NCBI GenBank assembly: GCA_900708905.1
Contig: CAADRB010000015.1
Span: 107,444 to 171,443, forward strand
Reading direction: 5' to 3'
Source: Hymenolepis diminuta
Taxonomy: Eukaryota; Platyhelminthes; Cestoda; Cyclophyllidea; Hymenolepididae
Length of the DNA: 64,000 bases
The notes below the pieces were generated by a model. The model searched no databases and was not told the origin of the DNA. It was given only the letters and a program-made list of their open reading frames with translations. A program made the translations under genes and the position numbers. Below, in pieces: positions 13,354 through 26,662 of the stretch; position 1 is the stretch's first letter; each line of letters begins with the position of its first letter.

Positions 13354-16300
13354 ATGTCTAATGAAATTTTGAAAGACAATTTCAACGATTCCCATTGGGG
13401 GCCTATGGAAGCATTCAGTTTGGGTTTAAAACTAGGTTTAAGTCTACCCTATATCCCACTCATGTTCATTGCCCTTATTGGAAATTCTCTTGTCTGCTAT
13501 GTGATACATCGTTACCTTCAGCATTCAGTGACAAATATATTTCTCTACAATCTCAGTTTGACGGATATCCTAACAACACTTGCAGTTATTCCTATTTCAG
13601 CTGTAGCCGATATTTGGCTTGATAGTTGGCCGTTTGGCGAAGCCATGTGTAAAATTGTTCCCTTCATTCAATGTCTTACTGTTACTCTGACCGCCTTTAC
13701 CCATGTTCTCATCTCATGTGATCGATTTCTTATTGTCTTTTGGCCATTGCAAAGACGGCGATTATTAACTCCTAAAAAGGCCAAGTTTGTCCTTCTTGGG
13801 CTTTGGCTTACAGCGTCGGTTCAAGCAATACCGAATGCCATTGTAGGATATTTAGAGAAAGATAGGAGCTTGCGGTGTGCGGAATCCTGGGATCAAGAAC
13901 AATCTAAAGCATACACATTGACATTGATGATTCTTCAGTATTTTATTCCACTGGCCCTTCTTATTTGTTCATACTCTGTTATTGTATGGAAACTTAATTC
14001 TACTCAAGTTGGAGGAGTGATATCTGTCAGTCGGACTGGAATGGCAGTTAGATCAAAAAGAAAAGTGAGTTCAAATAAATTTGAATATTTACTTCAAAAT
14101 ATTCATCCGGAATTAGATAACAGATTATAGTAAATTGAATATAATTTTAATATCTAACTTTTTTTATTTCTTTCCGTTCAAGAAAACAATCAAAATTCAA
14201 AATAGTTTATTATTTTTTAAAATGAAATCGAACATACTTTAAAAAGTAAAAATCAATGCTCCATACAAAGTGAATTATCAATTCTAACTAACTAAAATGG
14301 CGGTTACGTTTTCTAGCATATAAGAAGGGCAAAGTAAATGCAATCAATGTGGGCATGACTTCTGCATAATAATCATATTGGGATTACTAATGATTTTATA
14401 ACGGCTTTTACTAGAGCTAATAGGAGACGCCCAAATTTATCAAAATGCGGCCAAATTAAATGCATATGCAATTTAATTCGCTAATCAGAGACACACATTG
14501 TGCAACGATATAATTATTTTAAGTGTTTATTTTAATTATAACTTTGAGTTTTAGATTAGACAATTGTGATATTGTTAAATTAAAGGTTAACTTTAATTTG
14601 TCATTTAGAAAAAAATGCGTACTTAAAGAAAACTTACTGCTCACAAAATTGGCACCAACGTATTTATTTGAAAAAAAGAAATAAATCCTTTTAAAGCAGG
14701 TAAAAGCCGTCGAAGACTGTTAAAATTCTGTTTATACTGTGGGTTTTAACTTTCTCTTTCATTACAGAGGTGGTGAATCCATTTTTAGGACGCTAGGTCG
14801 TATTAATTCCGTGGGAAAACCATTTTGAATTTTTGATCATTTGCACGTATTGTACATAAATAAAACTCAATTCAGAAATGTAATTAATTTTAAAAATACC
14901 TTTAATTTATCAAAAAAAATTACAAGTATTCCTTTGAAAACTGTCTCCCTTTTCTCTTAATTGATAAATATACTCGCTTTTCTATAGTAATTATATAAAA
15001 ATAAATGGTGTTTAAAAATTTAACCATATTGATATAATACAGAGTTATAATGAATAGGACATTTGATAATCCACCAAGCCAGTAGTAACTTTACTTAATG
15101 TGCAAAAACAAGTTTCAATTCTATATAAGACAAATTTGTGGTATGAAATTTACTATTTTATTGAATCCTTGAAAAAGTGGATATGAGAGTTGCCTTGCAT
15201 GAAATTTACGTAAATATAATGTTACAATTTTATATAAAATATTGTGATCCTTTGGATATTTTTAAAAAGTAAATTTCACATTACAGTTTTTTTGCTTTTC
15301 GAGAATTGTTATTGGACATTGACCAAGGGTAGATATTTCACACTTATTTGAATGTTTAATTTTGTATGCTTTAATGGTAACTAAAAATTCAAAAATAGAA
15401 TTGTATTTATAAATTTTATCTATTTTTTATGTCGGTTATTACATTTCCGTCTGGAAAATTTTGTTTTTAAGACATCTTAAGACAGTTTTGTTTTTTTCTA
15501 ATAGAGCACGTTTTGAAGTATTTTTAAGGTGTATAAAAGTGTAATTATATATGAGTTAAATATATACGAGAATAGTGGGGAAATGTTTACCATGACCATC
15601 ACTTAATATTAAAAAATTTCGTATAAATTGGTATTGTTTACTCCTGTTTTAATCGTAAAGTTAATAGGTAGTCTATTTTCTTGATGGAATAGTGACAGAA
15701 TTTGATCGCCTTTCTTGAATCAATTATAAAAGTGTTAAATTGAAATACTTTTATTAATAAATGTGTACCTGACCGTATCGAATTTTAATACCAAAATATT
15801 TAATTTCGAGTTTACAAAATAATGGATTTTCTAAAGGATATAGTTTCTCCAGCACATTATATAGCTATAATTGTTTTTGAGCTTTTCTCCTGTTCACCAT
15901 CAATACGTATATATTTACATACAAACAACTGTCTCTTTTTTAAGCCTAAAGCATAAACTGAGTCTGGTCCTACTGTTATAATGGATTTATTGTTAATATT
16001 AAATAAATGAGAGTGAATAAACTTCACTTGAAATTCTTCTAAATTGAAATTCAATTTAGACGATTTGGTAGCAGACCAGTAAATTTTTCAATTCTTTACA
16101 CTTTTTATAACTCATCAACAACTTTTTCTGCACAATCACAGTTCAAGATGCTGCTGTTTATGTTTTCTCTTAGAGTGAAAGCGTGAATCACTATGAAAAA
16201 GTATAGAGGTCTTTGTCAATATCATAATTTTTGTTTTGATTTTTAACATAAATGCATAAAAATATGAGGTTTAAACAGTTAAACAAACATTTACTTAAGA

Positions 16301-17901
16301 CTAGGTAAACTTATACTTATTTAGATTCCATTGCCAAAATTTCATTTATGTCATATGAAATCGAGATTTAAATACCCAAAAGAGATTTGTCAAAACGTAA
16401 AAATAAATCCAGTGAATGTTCCTGAATAGAATAACTATGAGGTGTTAAATAGAGAAATTCAACAATAGCCATACAAATAATTTTACATTATATTGTCATT
16501 GATGCCATTATTGTCTAAGATAATTTAAATCTCCCAATTTTTTCATTGTGTATGAGCATTTTACTGCGTTCGGTCACTTACTGCCAAACGTGATTATTTT
16601 CCTCTGGGTGCATTTGAATGTAGATTCAACAACAGATTAAATGTATTTTAATACTCCCTAAATAAAGTTTCGATGATGTAAATTTTAGAATAAGATTAGC
16701 TTTATAAAAGCATTGAAATTGTTTTATTGTAAGTCTTAAGGTAACCTGATTCGCATCAATGGCATTAACATTTTTCGATTATTTGGATATTTGTGTTTAA
16801 TTGTTTGTAATTTTATTCACTTTACGATAAACCTTCATTGTTTTCCAAAACCAAAAGCAAAAATAAAAATTTTGACATTGAAATCGCATCCGCTGGTACC
16901 GTTATTGAAATCGAACAATGAAATTTAATACATTTTCAATGGTATGACACTAAATATAATTACAGCTTTTTATAGTAATAAGTCCGTTTATTCAATGATC
17001 GCAGAGGAAATATATGGTGGACTTTATGAAACACAGTGAAATCTGCAAGTCTTTTTGTTTATCTCTTCTGCACTTTTGGCATTCTTTTCCAGCTTCGAAT
17101 TATAAAACTTAGTGTGTAAGTAATATCCATGGAAACACGTCCTCTTCATTTTGTTGAGCAACTTTGAATTTGGAATAATTACGTGAAAGTGCATATCTAT
17201 TAGCACTATAAAAATAGTGGCAGCACAGCCAATTTCTCTACGCAATAACATGTCCAAGAAAGTCATAAAAATACTTATTTTACAAATTAATTCAGATCAA
17301 AATAATCTTACCACCTTTAATAAATTTAAACAAATAATTTTAAACAGAAATTTAAATGCAAGCAAACGAAAATTGAAGCCCTTCTGATAGGACATTTTGC
17401 GATCTGGTTATATATTTTTTACAATTTGTTCAATTTTTCGAAAAATTTTTTTTCTTATTCAAATAAAATAGGTAACTTGGTTAAATCTTTGTCCTTATAA
17501 TTTCTTTTTCTGATTTAAAGATTAATCATTTATAAGGTTTTTTATTCCTTATTAATACAAATTTTAATTTTATTATGTATTTCATACTATTGGTTTCCTT
17601 TTAGATGGTGAAAATGATGATAGCCGTATCTGCTATCTATGCCATATCTCAACTTCCAAGGCATGTTATCTACCTCTATGGCACTATTGTAGAGTGGAAT
17701 TCGAGAGTATTTGCAATAGCTTGGACTTTTTCGACTTTGCTTAGCAGCTCTGCCTCATGTTATAATCCTTTTATTTATGCCTGGATGAATCAAACCTATC
17801 GAACGGGTTTTTCGCGTGTTCTCTGTTTCTGCTGTAATAAATGGAAGAATAAAAATGAACTAGAAGGTCGCATCAAAAGTCGTTCAATGGAAGAGGTCTA
17901 G
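13354..17901 (+). CDS. Class A neuropeptide GPCR, NPY/RYamide/SIFamide-like (2 exons)
   Basis: A seven-transmembrane rhodopsin-family receptor expected to sit in the plasma membrane and signal through G proteins on binding a neuropeptide. Exons are 13,354-14,064 and 17,605-17,901. The donor is AAAA/GTGAGT, the acceptor TTCCTTTTAG/ATGGTG, and the junction is phase 0, giving 335 residues. Visible features: N-glycosylation sequon at N11; TM1 about 30-53 with GN at 43-44; TM2 with LSLTD (67-71); WPFG at 92-95; disulfide pair C99 and C175; DRF (123-125) in place of DRY, followed by a WPL motif; short basic third loop ending KRK, then MVKMM at the start of TM6; NPFIY (291-295) in TM7; cysteines 311, 313 and 314 as likely palmitoylation sites. 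The CAESW motif in loop 2 and the KRK-KMM junction fit the NPY/RYamide/SIFamide/luqin branch. The exact ligand class is unresolved. Odd: the TM6 toggle position reads SQLP where CWLP or SWLP is expected. The start has an in-frame ATG placed just before a normal-length N-terminus. Confidence 0.9.
14065..17604 (+). other. Intron of the GPCR gene
   Basis: A 3,540-base phase-0 intron with GTGAGT donor and a pyrimidine-rich TTTCCTTTTAG acceptor. It is AT-rich and I see no nested gene or transposon inside it. It divides the receptor between the end of the third intracellular loop and TM6. Reading through the donor gives about 21 further codons and a stop at 14,128-14,130, so unspliced RNA would encode only TM1-5. 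Confidence 0.85.
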
Positions 17902-17994
17902 ATATCTGGAACTATTTCTCTAGAGTTTTCTGCTATTTTGTATATATATTTATGAATTCAAGAATCTTTATTTGTTTTTCATTCGGGATTTGTA

Positions 17995-18000
17995 AATAAA
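17995..18000 (+). promoter_or_regulatory. Polyadenylation signal of the GPCR gene
   Basis: A canonical AATAAA hexamer 94 bases after the receptor stop codon. It is the first such signal downstream on this strand and suits a short 3' UTR. Confidence 0.6.
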
Positions 18001-21000
18001 ATACAATTACCCGTTCATAGAAAATTTTGTTCAGTGAACACTGTTTTGCATTTTTGACATTCTTATGAAAAGTATGATATTCAATAATCAAAAGTAGTCT
18101 GATTTACTTTCAGAAAATGTTCGCACTTCTTGGAATAAATCAGAACCCTGAAGCAGGACTTCTCAAATAATTTTAAAAACATAAGCCTATTTAAGGAATT
18201 TGAATGCTTTTCAATTTAATGAACTTCATAAGTTTGTAATTTTTTGATAAATATGTAAATCCTGGATGCTAAATTTTTGGCCGAAATGCCAGAAAATAAA
18301 TTTTAATTTAAAAAGTGAAATGAGTTGATATTAGAAAAAATATAAGGTACTAATATTACTCTTAAATGCAGAGATTAAAATTTAGTTGAGCATAAATAGC
18401 CATGAAGCACTGCAAAATTCGTTATTTAGTTATATTAGGTCAATTTTATGACATCCAATGGCCGTATTAGCACTATTCATTTTTATTTAATATCTAAGAA
18501 CTAATTTTTAGTAGTCACTTAACAAAATTCTCCCACCGAAATAAAAACGACAAGTAGTTCCATTACGCAGAGCCTAATAAATGTTTTTAGCTACGCAGGA
18601 TAATCATAAAGACAAATCTAAGTCTTAGGTAAGGTTATTCTTGTTAGATGTAAATAAAAAATTCTCACATGATGAAATAAAAAATTGTTCGACAATTCTA
18701 CGTAGAATTCAGCAACTCTAGGATTTACAGTTCCGTAAACATCCCACTTAAAAGGAGAATGCTATAATTCTATGCTCAAAATTTTTATTTATCAATAGAA
18801 ATATAAAATGAAAGGTGTATTAATTCTTCTACGAACAAACTGGTCCTGACCTGAAATGTTTCGCTGTGTGACAACTTCTTCCTTTGGTTTCCTTTTTACA
18901 TGTTCCCTGATAATATGTCAAGAAACTTACTATCCTCTCTGTGTCTTTACTAATAATTGTGATGACACCAATAGACGTGGTCTTGTTAACCCTTAAATTA
19001 ATAATTACTACGCATAAAACTGCCCTAAATGGAATGCAAAATAGAGGAAAGCGTTCTTTTTCTAAATCGACCAACAAATTGATTTGTCATTGATGTTTAC
19101 TTTAATCGATATATCGCCATTTATTTTCTTCCTCAAGCGCTGTTCTGTTGCTCAAAATACAAAGAACCAACTTTCAGCTCACATTTCATGTAAGAGTAAT
19201 GTTTTAAATCAAAGAATTTGGCTGGTATTCCAACAAAGCTATTCCTTTTTTCTAATTTTGATCATAAGAATATAATATGACTGAAAAATGAAAAAACGCG
19301 ACATTCTTATAATTATTAGAATGATTAACCAAAAATATATTCTTTTAGAGGATAGTAATAAAAATAATAAACTGATACCGTTCATTATAAGTTATTCAAT
19401 ATTCGTCCTGATTCCAATGAAAGCCAGATAACTGTTTAGTAATCCTAGTTATACTGCGAAAATTCAGAAACAAAGTATAAATTTACTTGGATCCTTACAG
19501 TTACCAAAATACTAACTTTCTAATAAACTGTAATGATGCTGTTAATCATCAGTGACAACTGAAAAATGCCAGCAGCTGTTTTTAATCGAGACTTAGTAAT
19601 TTCAAGCATATTATAAATTAGGAGGTGGAGGTGATTTCGATGTTATTTCGATATGGTAATTATTATTGTACCTAGAGAATTGTTGCCTAAAGTTGACAAG
19701 ATAAATATAAAATAAATATTTATATAAGTACTTCAATCAGCAGAACTCCAGATTTAGTTAACCTAAAAACTAACGCGAAAACATCAACCTGAAATAGAAT
19801 GCAGGATGAAATAAGAATTATTCTTAATTAACAAATTATCAGAGTTATTAATCAGAATTAGCTTAGCTGAGCTGAGATAATTTATCCAGAGGCGCGATTT
19901 TTTGTAGAAAACTTACTTCCAATATTTTCGGAAAAGTTTTACTTAAATATTTATATTTTCAACACGATTAAATTTCTCATATGAAAAATTTTCCACAACC
20001 TTAAGATAGGATTTAAAACTTGAGCTACAAAGTATGATTACCACGTTCCCTTACTAACGGAGATGTTCATAACTACAATCTGAAAATTTAAGGAAGACAA
20101 ACGGATATGCCAGAGCATTTCAATTTCTATTTTTACATACCCCGAAAAGTAACTACATACGTTTCTTCGGTTTGTAAAAGTATATGAACTGTTTAAGTAA
20201 TGTTTAAACGGATTTCAATATGGTAAACCTGAGCCAATAGTAGCTAAATGCCAGCAGAAATGGAAATCAGAGTGACGCAACTACCCATTTTTAAACGATA
20301 TTTACATTGTTGGTATTCTTCTGCCACCAAACAGATTGTGGCTACAGTGTGGCAGTGTACCGGCTATGACTCTATAGGAAAACTCAAATCAGCTAAACAA
20401 AATGATCGAGTATTTTGTCTGTTAAATCATTTAAAATTAACACTAAGAGGGGAAAATAATGATTTTTAAGTGACAAATGTTTACCGCATATTGATTTTTT
20501 TGTTCACTACCATTAATCTGATAATAACAAAAGTAGTAGGAATTGTTTTATATATTATTGATTACGTTTAGTACACAACTTAAATTAAGAATTCTGTCCA
20601 TCGCATGAATAGAATTCAATGTAGGCTCCAGAGTTTAAATTTTCGCTGAAATTTAAATTATTAATTTTTTTAAAAATACAAAAAGTATAGGATTTGAAAT
20701 AAAACTGGTTGAACGTCCAAGAAAAAAGTACGAAATAGGTTCATAATTCAAGATGCTTAAATGTATTCATGCAATAAAGCTCTTAATATATGCTGATTTA
20801 TTGGCTCTAGACAACACATCAATTATATTTAATCCATAAAAAAGACATATATATGGTAAAAACTCCATTGGTGGAAATTTTATCTTTCTGCTAAACAAGT
20901 ATTTATTTAATTTTTACGTTTAAGTTATATCATATTTTCCCTAATAGCAGCAAACTTACTTAGTAGTATTAATGTAGACTTTATTAAACTTGGAAGTAGT

Positions 21001-24000
21001 TTGAAATAAGCGTGTACAAAATGTCACTTCATTTTAATGAAAGCAAAATAACCTATTAAAGCAAAAATTAACTCAAATATCCACAAAGACTGTCTTACAC
21101 TTATGGACGTAATATAAACTAGAACTATTGTTAAATACAACGATGTAAGCCTCTATGCTTAATATGTATTTTATGTCCTCAGGTAAATTAAAGACCAAGA
21201 GCAGTTATTCTAAATGTGTTACCTTGTTTAGTATATAATAAAACTAATATGAGCTACAGTCTTACACAATGACAAGACGGTGAATTGGGCGATACTATAG
21301 CGGTGATACGAGCATCTAAACATTTGATGATAAGTAAATTCTTATTCAAAAAATGAAAATCGATATTTGGTCCCGTGGTCAAAATTGTTAAATCTGATTG
21401 GTTGAAATCAAATTTAATTATACTGACGGAAAAAGGTAAAAATTGAATCGTCGGTCAAAATAATATTATTCAAATCTCATTTTTCAAATCTTTCGATTAA
21501 TGAAACATTGCCAGATATGTTGCTGTTCGCTTGAAATAAAATTAAATTAATAAATTGATAATTTGTGTTCTATATTCGAGACAAAATATCTGTTGTCTTC
21601 TTTTCACCATTTGTAAAACTACTTTCTAGAAAAATAAAAAAACAAAACACAAATAAATTTGCAATGCGCCGGATAAGTTTAATTTTTGAATTGATAACCA
21701 GTAATAAAGATTATATTAAAGACGTAAAACTTCACCGCATTTAATTATTTGTATGATTATCATTTTAAAAACACAATTGGCAAAAATGACTTAAAATAAT
21801 ACAATCAAATATGTGATTAATAACATAACCAATAACATGCAGTTTTCAGACGTAAACGGTAATTTTGTAAGATGAAGATGAACTAGAAAAAAGGGGAAGG
21901 AACGTTGGCGTCAAACCGCGAATTATGCATCGGCTTTTACAGTTTATAATAATTAAATTGTACAAAATAAGTATATTAGAACAACAATTCAAATGGCTGA
22001 AAATTGACACCGCATAAAAATCGATTGCACTCATACCTTTTTTAAAGTTCATTAAAGACAAAGACATTTTCCCAAAATTTACCGAAACTAAAAATTTGAA
22101 GCTATTGTTATTTCAGAGGCAATCAATTAAGGTTCCATCTTTGATATTTGGCAATCCATAAGAAATTATCCTTTCTCTGTATTTATCAATAAACGAGTTC
22201 CTCAGGTTGTGACTAAAAATATTTAAAAATCGGACGAAAAAGTTTTTCAAATCGAAATACACATACACACCTTCGACTCTAATTGAATTTTTTTAACTAA
22301 TGAATGTCGTTAAGTAATGTGTGTTTTGAAAAATAAATTTTTAAACAAAGAGGACTATAACCAAAAAATGTAACTAATAATTATAAATTTCGCCAATAAT
22401 GTTAACTTAATGCAGCTGTTTAAATTCTACAGTGAGACATTTTAATTTTAACAAAAAGATCATGGAATAGCATTATGGAATATTTTGAAATGTACTTCAT
22501 ACATAAATCAATGACATTAATTAGCTTATTATTGTTTGTTTATATCAACCAGCTATTTTAATTGCGACAAGCAGGCTTACAACTAGGCTATAAAATGAAC
22601 TGTGCGACTACTAAATTGAAGCACCCAAAAGATTTTTTATTATTACGCACAGTAATGCAAGATCTTTTAACAACTTTTAGTCATGGAAAACAACCAAAAC
22701 TGATTAACAGATATCGAGGAGTCTCACCTTATTTGATTTTCGGATTCGAGCTATAAAGTTTAACTTCCACAATTCATCCTCTGGATTGCAACAAATGCTT
22801 CCCTACGATGCTCAGTATTTAGTTACCGATACTTTTCAATCAAAAATAGTTAATCTTGCCGCACTAATTCATTTTTTCTAGTATCTGAATGGGTAAAAGA
22901 TCTTGTATGATCCTCCGTAGTTTGGAACTTTAGCATATTAAATATGACATACAAAAAATTTGATTGTCAAAAGTTCAATAAACAAATATCAAAAAGAGTG
23001 GTTTGGAATAAATGATATACTGATTTTATTTGTACTAATACGTGCCTCATATGTTACTTTTAATATGGTTTGGCCTTAAAAGAATTTAAGTTGGGTAAAT
23101 CTTAATATTGTTTCGGCAGTGCTAAGGTATTTAAAAGTTCAATTTCACTTTATTGTGTCTTTTTATTGTTTAGTATTTAATGAATCATCGCCAATTATTT
23201 TATTTTTTACATATCAGAAATTGGTTCCTAAATTTTCGGGTTCATGATCTTGATTTTTGATGCAATTTGATTAGCATAATAAGTTAAATTCCTTGTCATG
23301 TTAATATAAAACTTAGATCCACATTATGATTCAGAGTGTTATTAGGAATTTTGCCAGAATTATTATAAGTGAGGTTTTATTAACCATTCAGTTTAATTCA
23401 AAATGTGTTCTTATACATGTTGAGAGGCCCGTATAGTTAGGAATTTTAGCCACACCGAATAATGGTACAGTGAATTTTCCCCATCCGCTTTGTGAGAACT
23501 TTGACCTTCATTAATTTAAATATCCTTACATTTTACTAAGAACCAAAACATTTCAAATCTGTCAATTACCCGCAAGTTTTAGTACTCTTCTCTTAAATTT
23601 GCAGCTTAGAGTTTTTATTAATAACAGGGAATAGAAATAATATCGACAACGTCAACTAGCGTGACTCAGGCCACAAATGTTATGACTACATCTACTGTTT
23701 AGTAAGTAGGTGTATTCTACACTGTTTATTCGGAGGGTCCACGAATTTAATAAAAAATGGTAATTAAACCAAAAATAAAACACTTTTTTTCCATTTACGG
23801 TGCTGGTTAAGTTAATGAAACACTTTGAGTGACTAATTTGGTGTATTCTGTTTCTCTTTTCGGATCTAAATTTTTGTCGTTTACAATAATAATTCATTTT
23901 GTCTGGTATCAATTTTTCTATTCAAAGCAATGAATAATCGTTTATTCCGTAAATAAAATCACATTCTTTTATCTAGGAGCAAATGTAATATTCTACAAAG

Positions 24001-25200
24001 GTTTGACAAATGTAAGTTAAAGAAGTTTATTTTAATTTAAAAACGAAGTAAAAATAATTGAACATTTGGAATCAAAATAATTTTAATTAAAAGCACAATT
24101 TAAAATACAATAAATTATTATATAGTTTCAAAAAGCCCTTAACTAAATTTTAATATGCAATCCAATGGTGTTACCTCTTTGAAAAATAATAATAATTTGA
24201 TTACTGGTTGGGAAAATATTTTCAAATTTAAATATAAGGTATCTTGCTATGTTTGGATCCTAATGCATGTATCTCATGAAAGAAAAAATTCGTTAAGTAG
24301 CATCCAAACGCATGCAGAAACAATGTTAATTAGTTAATTCATGGATTTCTTAGTAATGAAACGATTGGCATGAGCCAAGTTTCCAATTTCTTAATCATAT
24401 CTGATAATATTTCATTCTAACTTTATTTATTTATTTATACTTTCCTACAGTCACGTGCAGATAGTGAAATTTAGCGAAGTTAATTTTAAACATATAAGAG
24501 CTCATTAGTGTTTAATTGAGGTTTCAGCCCTCATTAGACAAAATCTAGTTTTCTGATGATACCCCATATTTATAACTTATAAATTTGTGCGTATTAATTT
24601 TGATGTCAAGAATCAGTTTAATAATAAAAACAAATTTTCAAGATTTTCAATGTGTCCTGTATTAGTGTTATTTAAGAATCTTCATAAATGAACTTTAGTC
24701 AAAATTAAAAAATCATTTATGTTTCAGTAAAATCAAAGCAATTTTTGATGAAATTGAAAAGTGAAAAGAGGAGTAAAGCAACGTATAGTTTGTACAACAT
24801 GCCGCTATTTGTCAAACAGGGGCCAAAATAAGACAAGTCAGATGTCCCCAGTCAAAATTTACCAACTGTGTAAGAGAAAATAACAAGAACATTAAAAAAC
24901 CTATCCAATTACTTAGAAAATTTTAACATAAAGTTTTGAGAATAAATGTAACATTTTTGTTCAGCCTTCGTTCAACCCCATGGAAAATTTAAATATATTT
25001 TATTGTCACACTGAAAATCGGTAATTTGAAAATTATTTATTTATGTTTTTTGATAAAGAATTATTTTTTTGTAAATCTTCTCAATTTTGATTTATAAATC
25101 TCCTTTTTAGGTATGGATGTATTTCGTCTTAGTCAATAACGTGGTATGGCAAAAACAAGAACATATAAGTGTATCATAATACGATTTTCTATGAAAGACA
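18001..25200. other. AT-rich intergenic region, no gene recognised
   Basis: No convincing coding region, repeat family or RNA gene was seen. Open frames of 60-86 codons occur on both strands but lack motifs. A short TTTA repeat lies at 24,422-24,438. Confidence 0.55.
24422..24438. repeat. (TTTA)n simple repeat
   Basis: Four tandem TTTA units in AT-rich DNA. Nothing further to read into it. Confidence 0.65.
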
Positions 25201-25219
25201 AGTGTCAGCTGTGACAGAA

Positions 25220-26190
25220 GTTCTGTCCATTTTTTAAATTTGAAGTAAGGCAAAAATATTTTTAAAAATACATTTATTTAGTGTTTAATATAGTCACCAT
25301 TTTTATAAATTACATCTTCCCATCTTACCATAAGCTCTCTGATTCCTTCTTCGTAGAATTTGGCCAGTTTGGACTCAAAAAAGAAATCAGCACCGAAAAT
25401 AGCGCCATTTCGACCTCTTCTCTTGAACTATGCCTTTGTCCCTTTAAATTATTCCATAAGGTCCTGAAAAGATACAAAGCGGTTGGTGCAAGAGCGGGAG
25501 AATACGGTGGGTGATGCATGACTTCCCAGCCAAATTCTTCAAGAAATTTTTTATTGCTCTTGACGTGTAGGTTTCTGACATTGACATGATGCAAAACCAC
25601 TCCTTTTAGATTTATCAAAGAAGAGCGTTTTTCCTGCCTTCCGTTAATTGCATTTAAACGAGTTAGCTGCTGACAGTAAACTTCAGATGTTATTGTTTGA
25701 TTGTCACTCATTAATTCGTAACAGACAATTTGGCTATGGATTTGGTTTTGAACCACGATTTAGCCACTGTCTTTTGCGCTTCTTGTCGCTATCAATTATG
25801 AGTCGGTCTAAAAAAGGTGCCTGAAATTCAGAAGAATGCAATGAAACACGACGGGTTACACACTGTTGCTTGTTGATTTCGGACAAATCGTGAGAACCCA
25901 CTTTCTAGCCATCGGTCATATGGATTACGTCAAAGATTTTGCTCAGTTCATCAATGGTAACTTACAATTGCTCAAAATTAAGCTTTTTTGAGCATCCTGT
26001 TCTCGATTCGTCTTTCAGGCTGAAGCCATCTTTATGGAAACGTGAATGTGAAAACTACCTTCTGCAGGTCTTTTCATTCACAACATCATTTCCCTAGGTG
26101 TTTTTGAGTGTTTTTGCTCAAAGTGAGCATGCTGAATTTCTTTGATGAAATTCAAACAGTAAAATGCACCTGATATGCTCTTTGACTAGA
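25220..26190 (-). mobile_element. Decayed mariner (DD34D) transposon
   Basis: A remnant of a mariner-family cut-and-paste DNA transposon read on the minus strand. The order of conserved blocks is correct: an N-terminal part with a FSLKDE-like segment (about 26,000), a SHDLSEINKQQ block (about 25,880), a FLDRL block, a YELM-x-DNQTI block, HHVN, then PPYSPALAP. Frameshifts and stop codons break the N-terminal half. The segment that should carry the first catalytic Asp is missing. Terminal inverted repeats could not be matched with confidence, so the ends are approximate. Similarity to mariner consensus is from remembered motifs. Confidence 0.85.
25325..25756 (-). pseudogene. Mariner transposase fragment, catalytically dead
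   Basis: This is the longest open piece of the mariner transposase (143 codons) and covers the C-terminal half of the catalytic core. The second catalytic Asp, normally in HHDNA, is Val (residue 58 of this frame, near 25,583). The third, normally PSDYH or PTDYH, is Ala (residue 93, near 25,478). Exactly 34 residues separate the two, the mariner DD34D spacing, so the alignment is sound although both acids are gone. It cannot catalyse transposition. The first in-frame ATG is not the real start. Confidence 0.85.
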
Positions 26191-26579
26191 GTGTACATTA
26201 AGGCTAGAAATAGTTATAAATAACAATAACTATCCCACAATCTGAAAGAGGAAATAATATTTTATCAGTCACCATAGATAAGCATGTAGCATTAACAAGA
26301 TAAATTAAAGTAACCGCGCTCTAAATATATATAGCTCAAAAATTGGAAAGAACTTCCGTTACAACCTGATATTTGTTTCAAACGTTTTCTCCTGTTAACC
26401 TTACTCTTCATTTCTAGAGTTTTGGAAATCTTATCAAACTTTTAAACTTATTAAGAAAAGTGTTATTAGCTTTTAACTTTTGTTCAAGTAAGCCATCCTG
26501 AAACAACTCATATAACAAACTTGCATTCAACTATTCTCTTGTTGAATTTTAGAGCCAGAAGAGCTTGACGCTCTTTTCT

Positions 26580-26662
26580 TTAGATGTACGCCGATTGGCA
26601 TCGATCTCGTGATCTCCGACATGGTAAATATGAAAGATTACGACTGCACTACCGACTCACAG
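26580..26662 (-). repeat. Possible degenerate tRNA-derived SINE head
   Basis: On the minus strand, a box-A-like GTCGGTAGTGCAGTCG (26,641-26,656) is followed about 25 bases later by a box-B-like GGAGATCACGAGATCGATGCC (26,598-26,617). The spacing suits an RNA polymerase III promoter of tRNA origin. No cloverleaf or CCA-ready acceptor stem could be drawn, so it is at best a decayed SINE or tRNA pseudogene. Chance resemblance is possible. Confidence 0.3.

Noticed and set aside
13395..13622. 75-codon plus-strand open frame inside the GPCR exon
   Set aside because: It is an out-of-frame shadow of the receptor coding exon; the receptor frame carries all conserved motifs.
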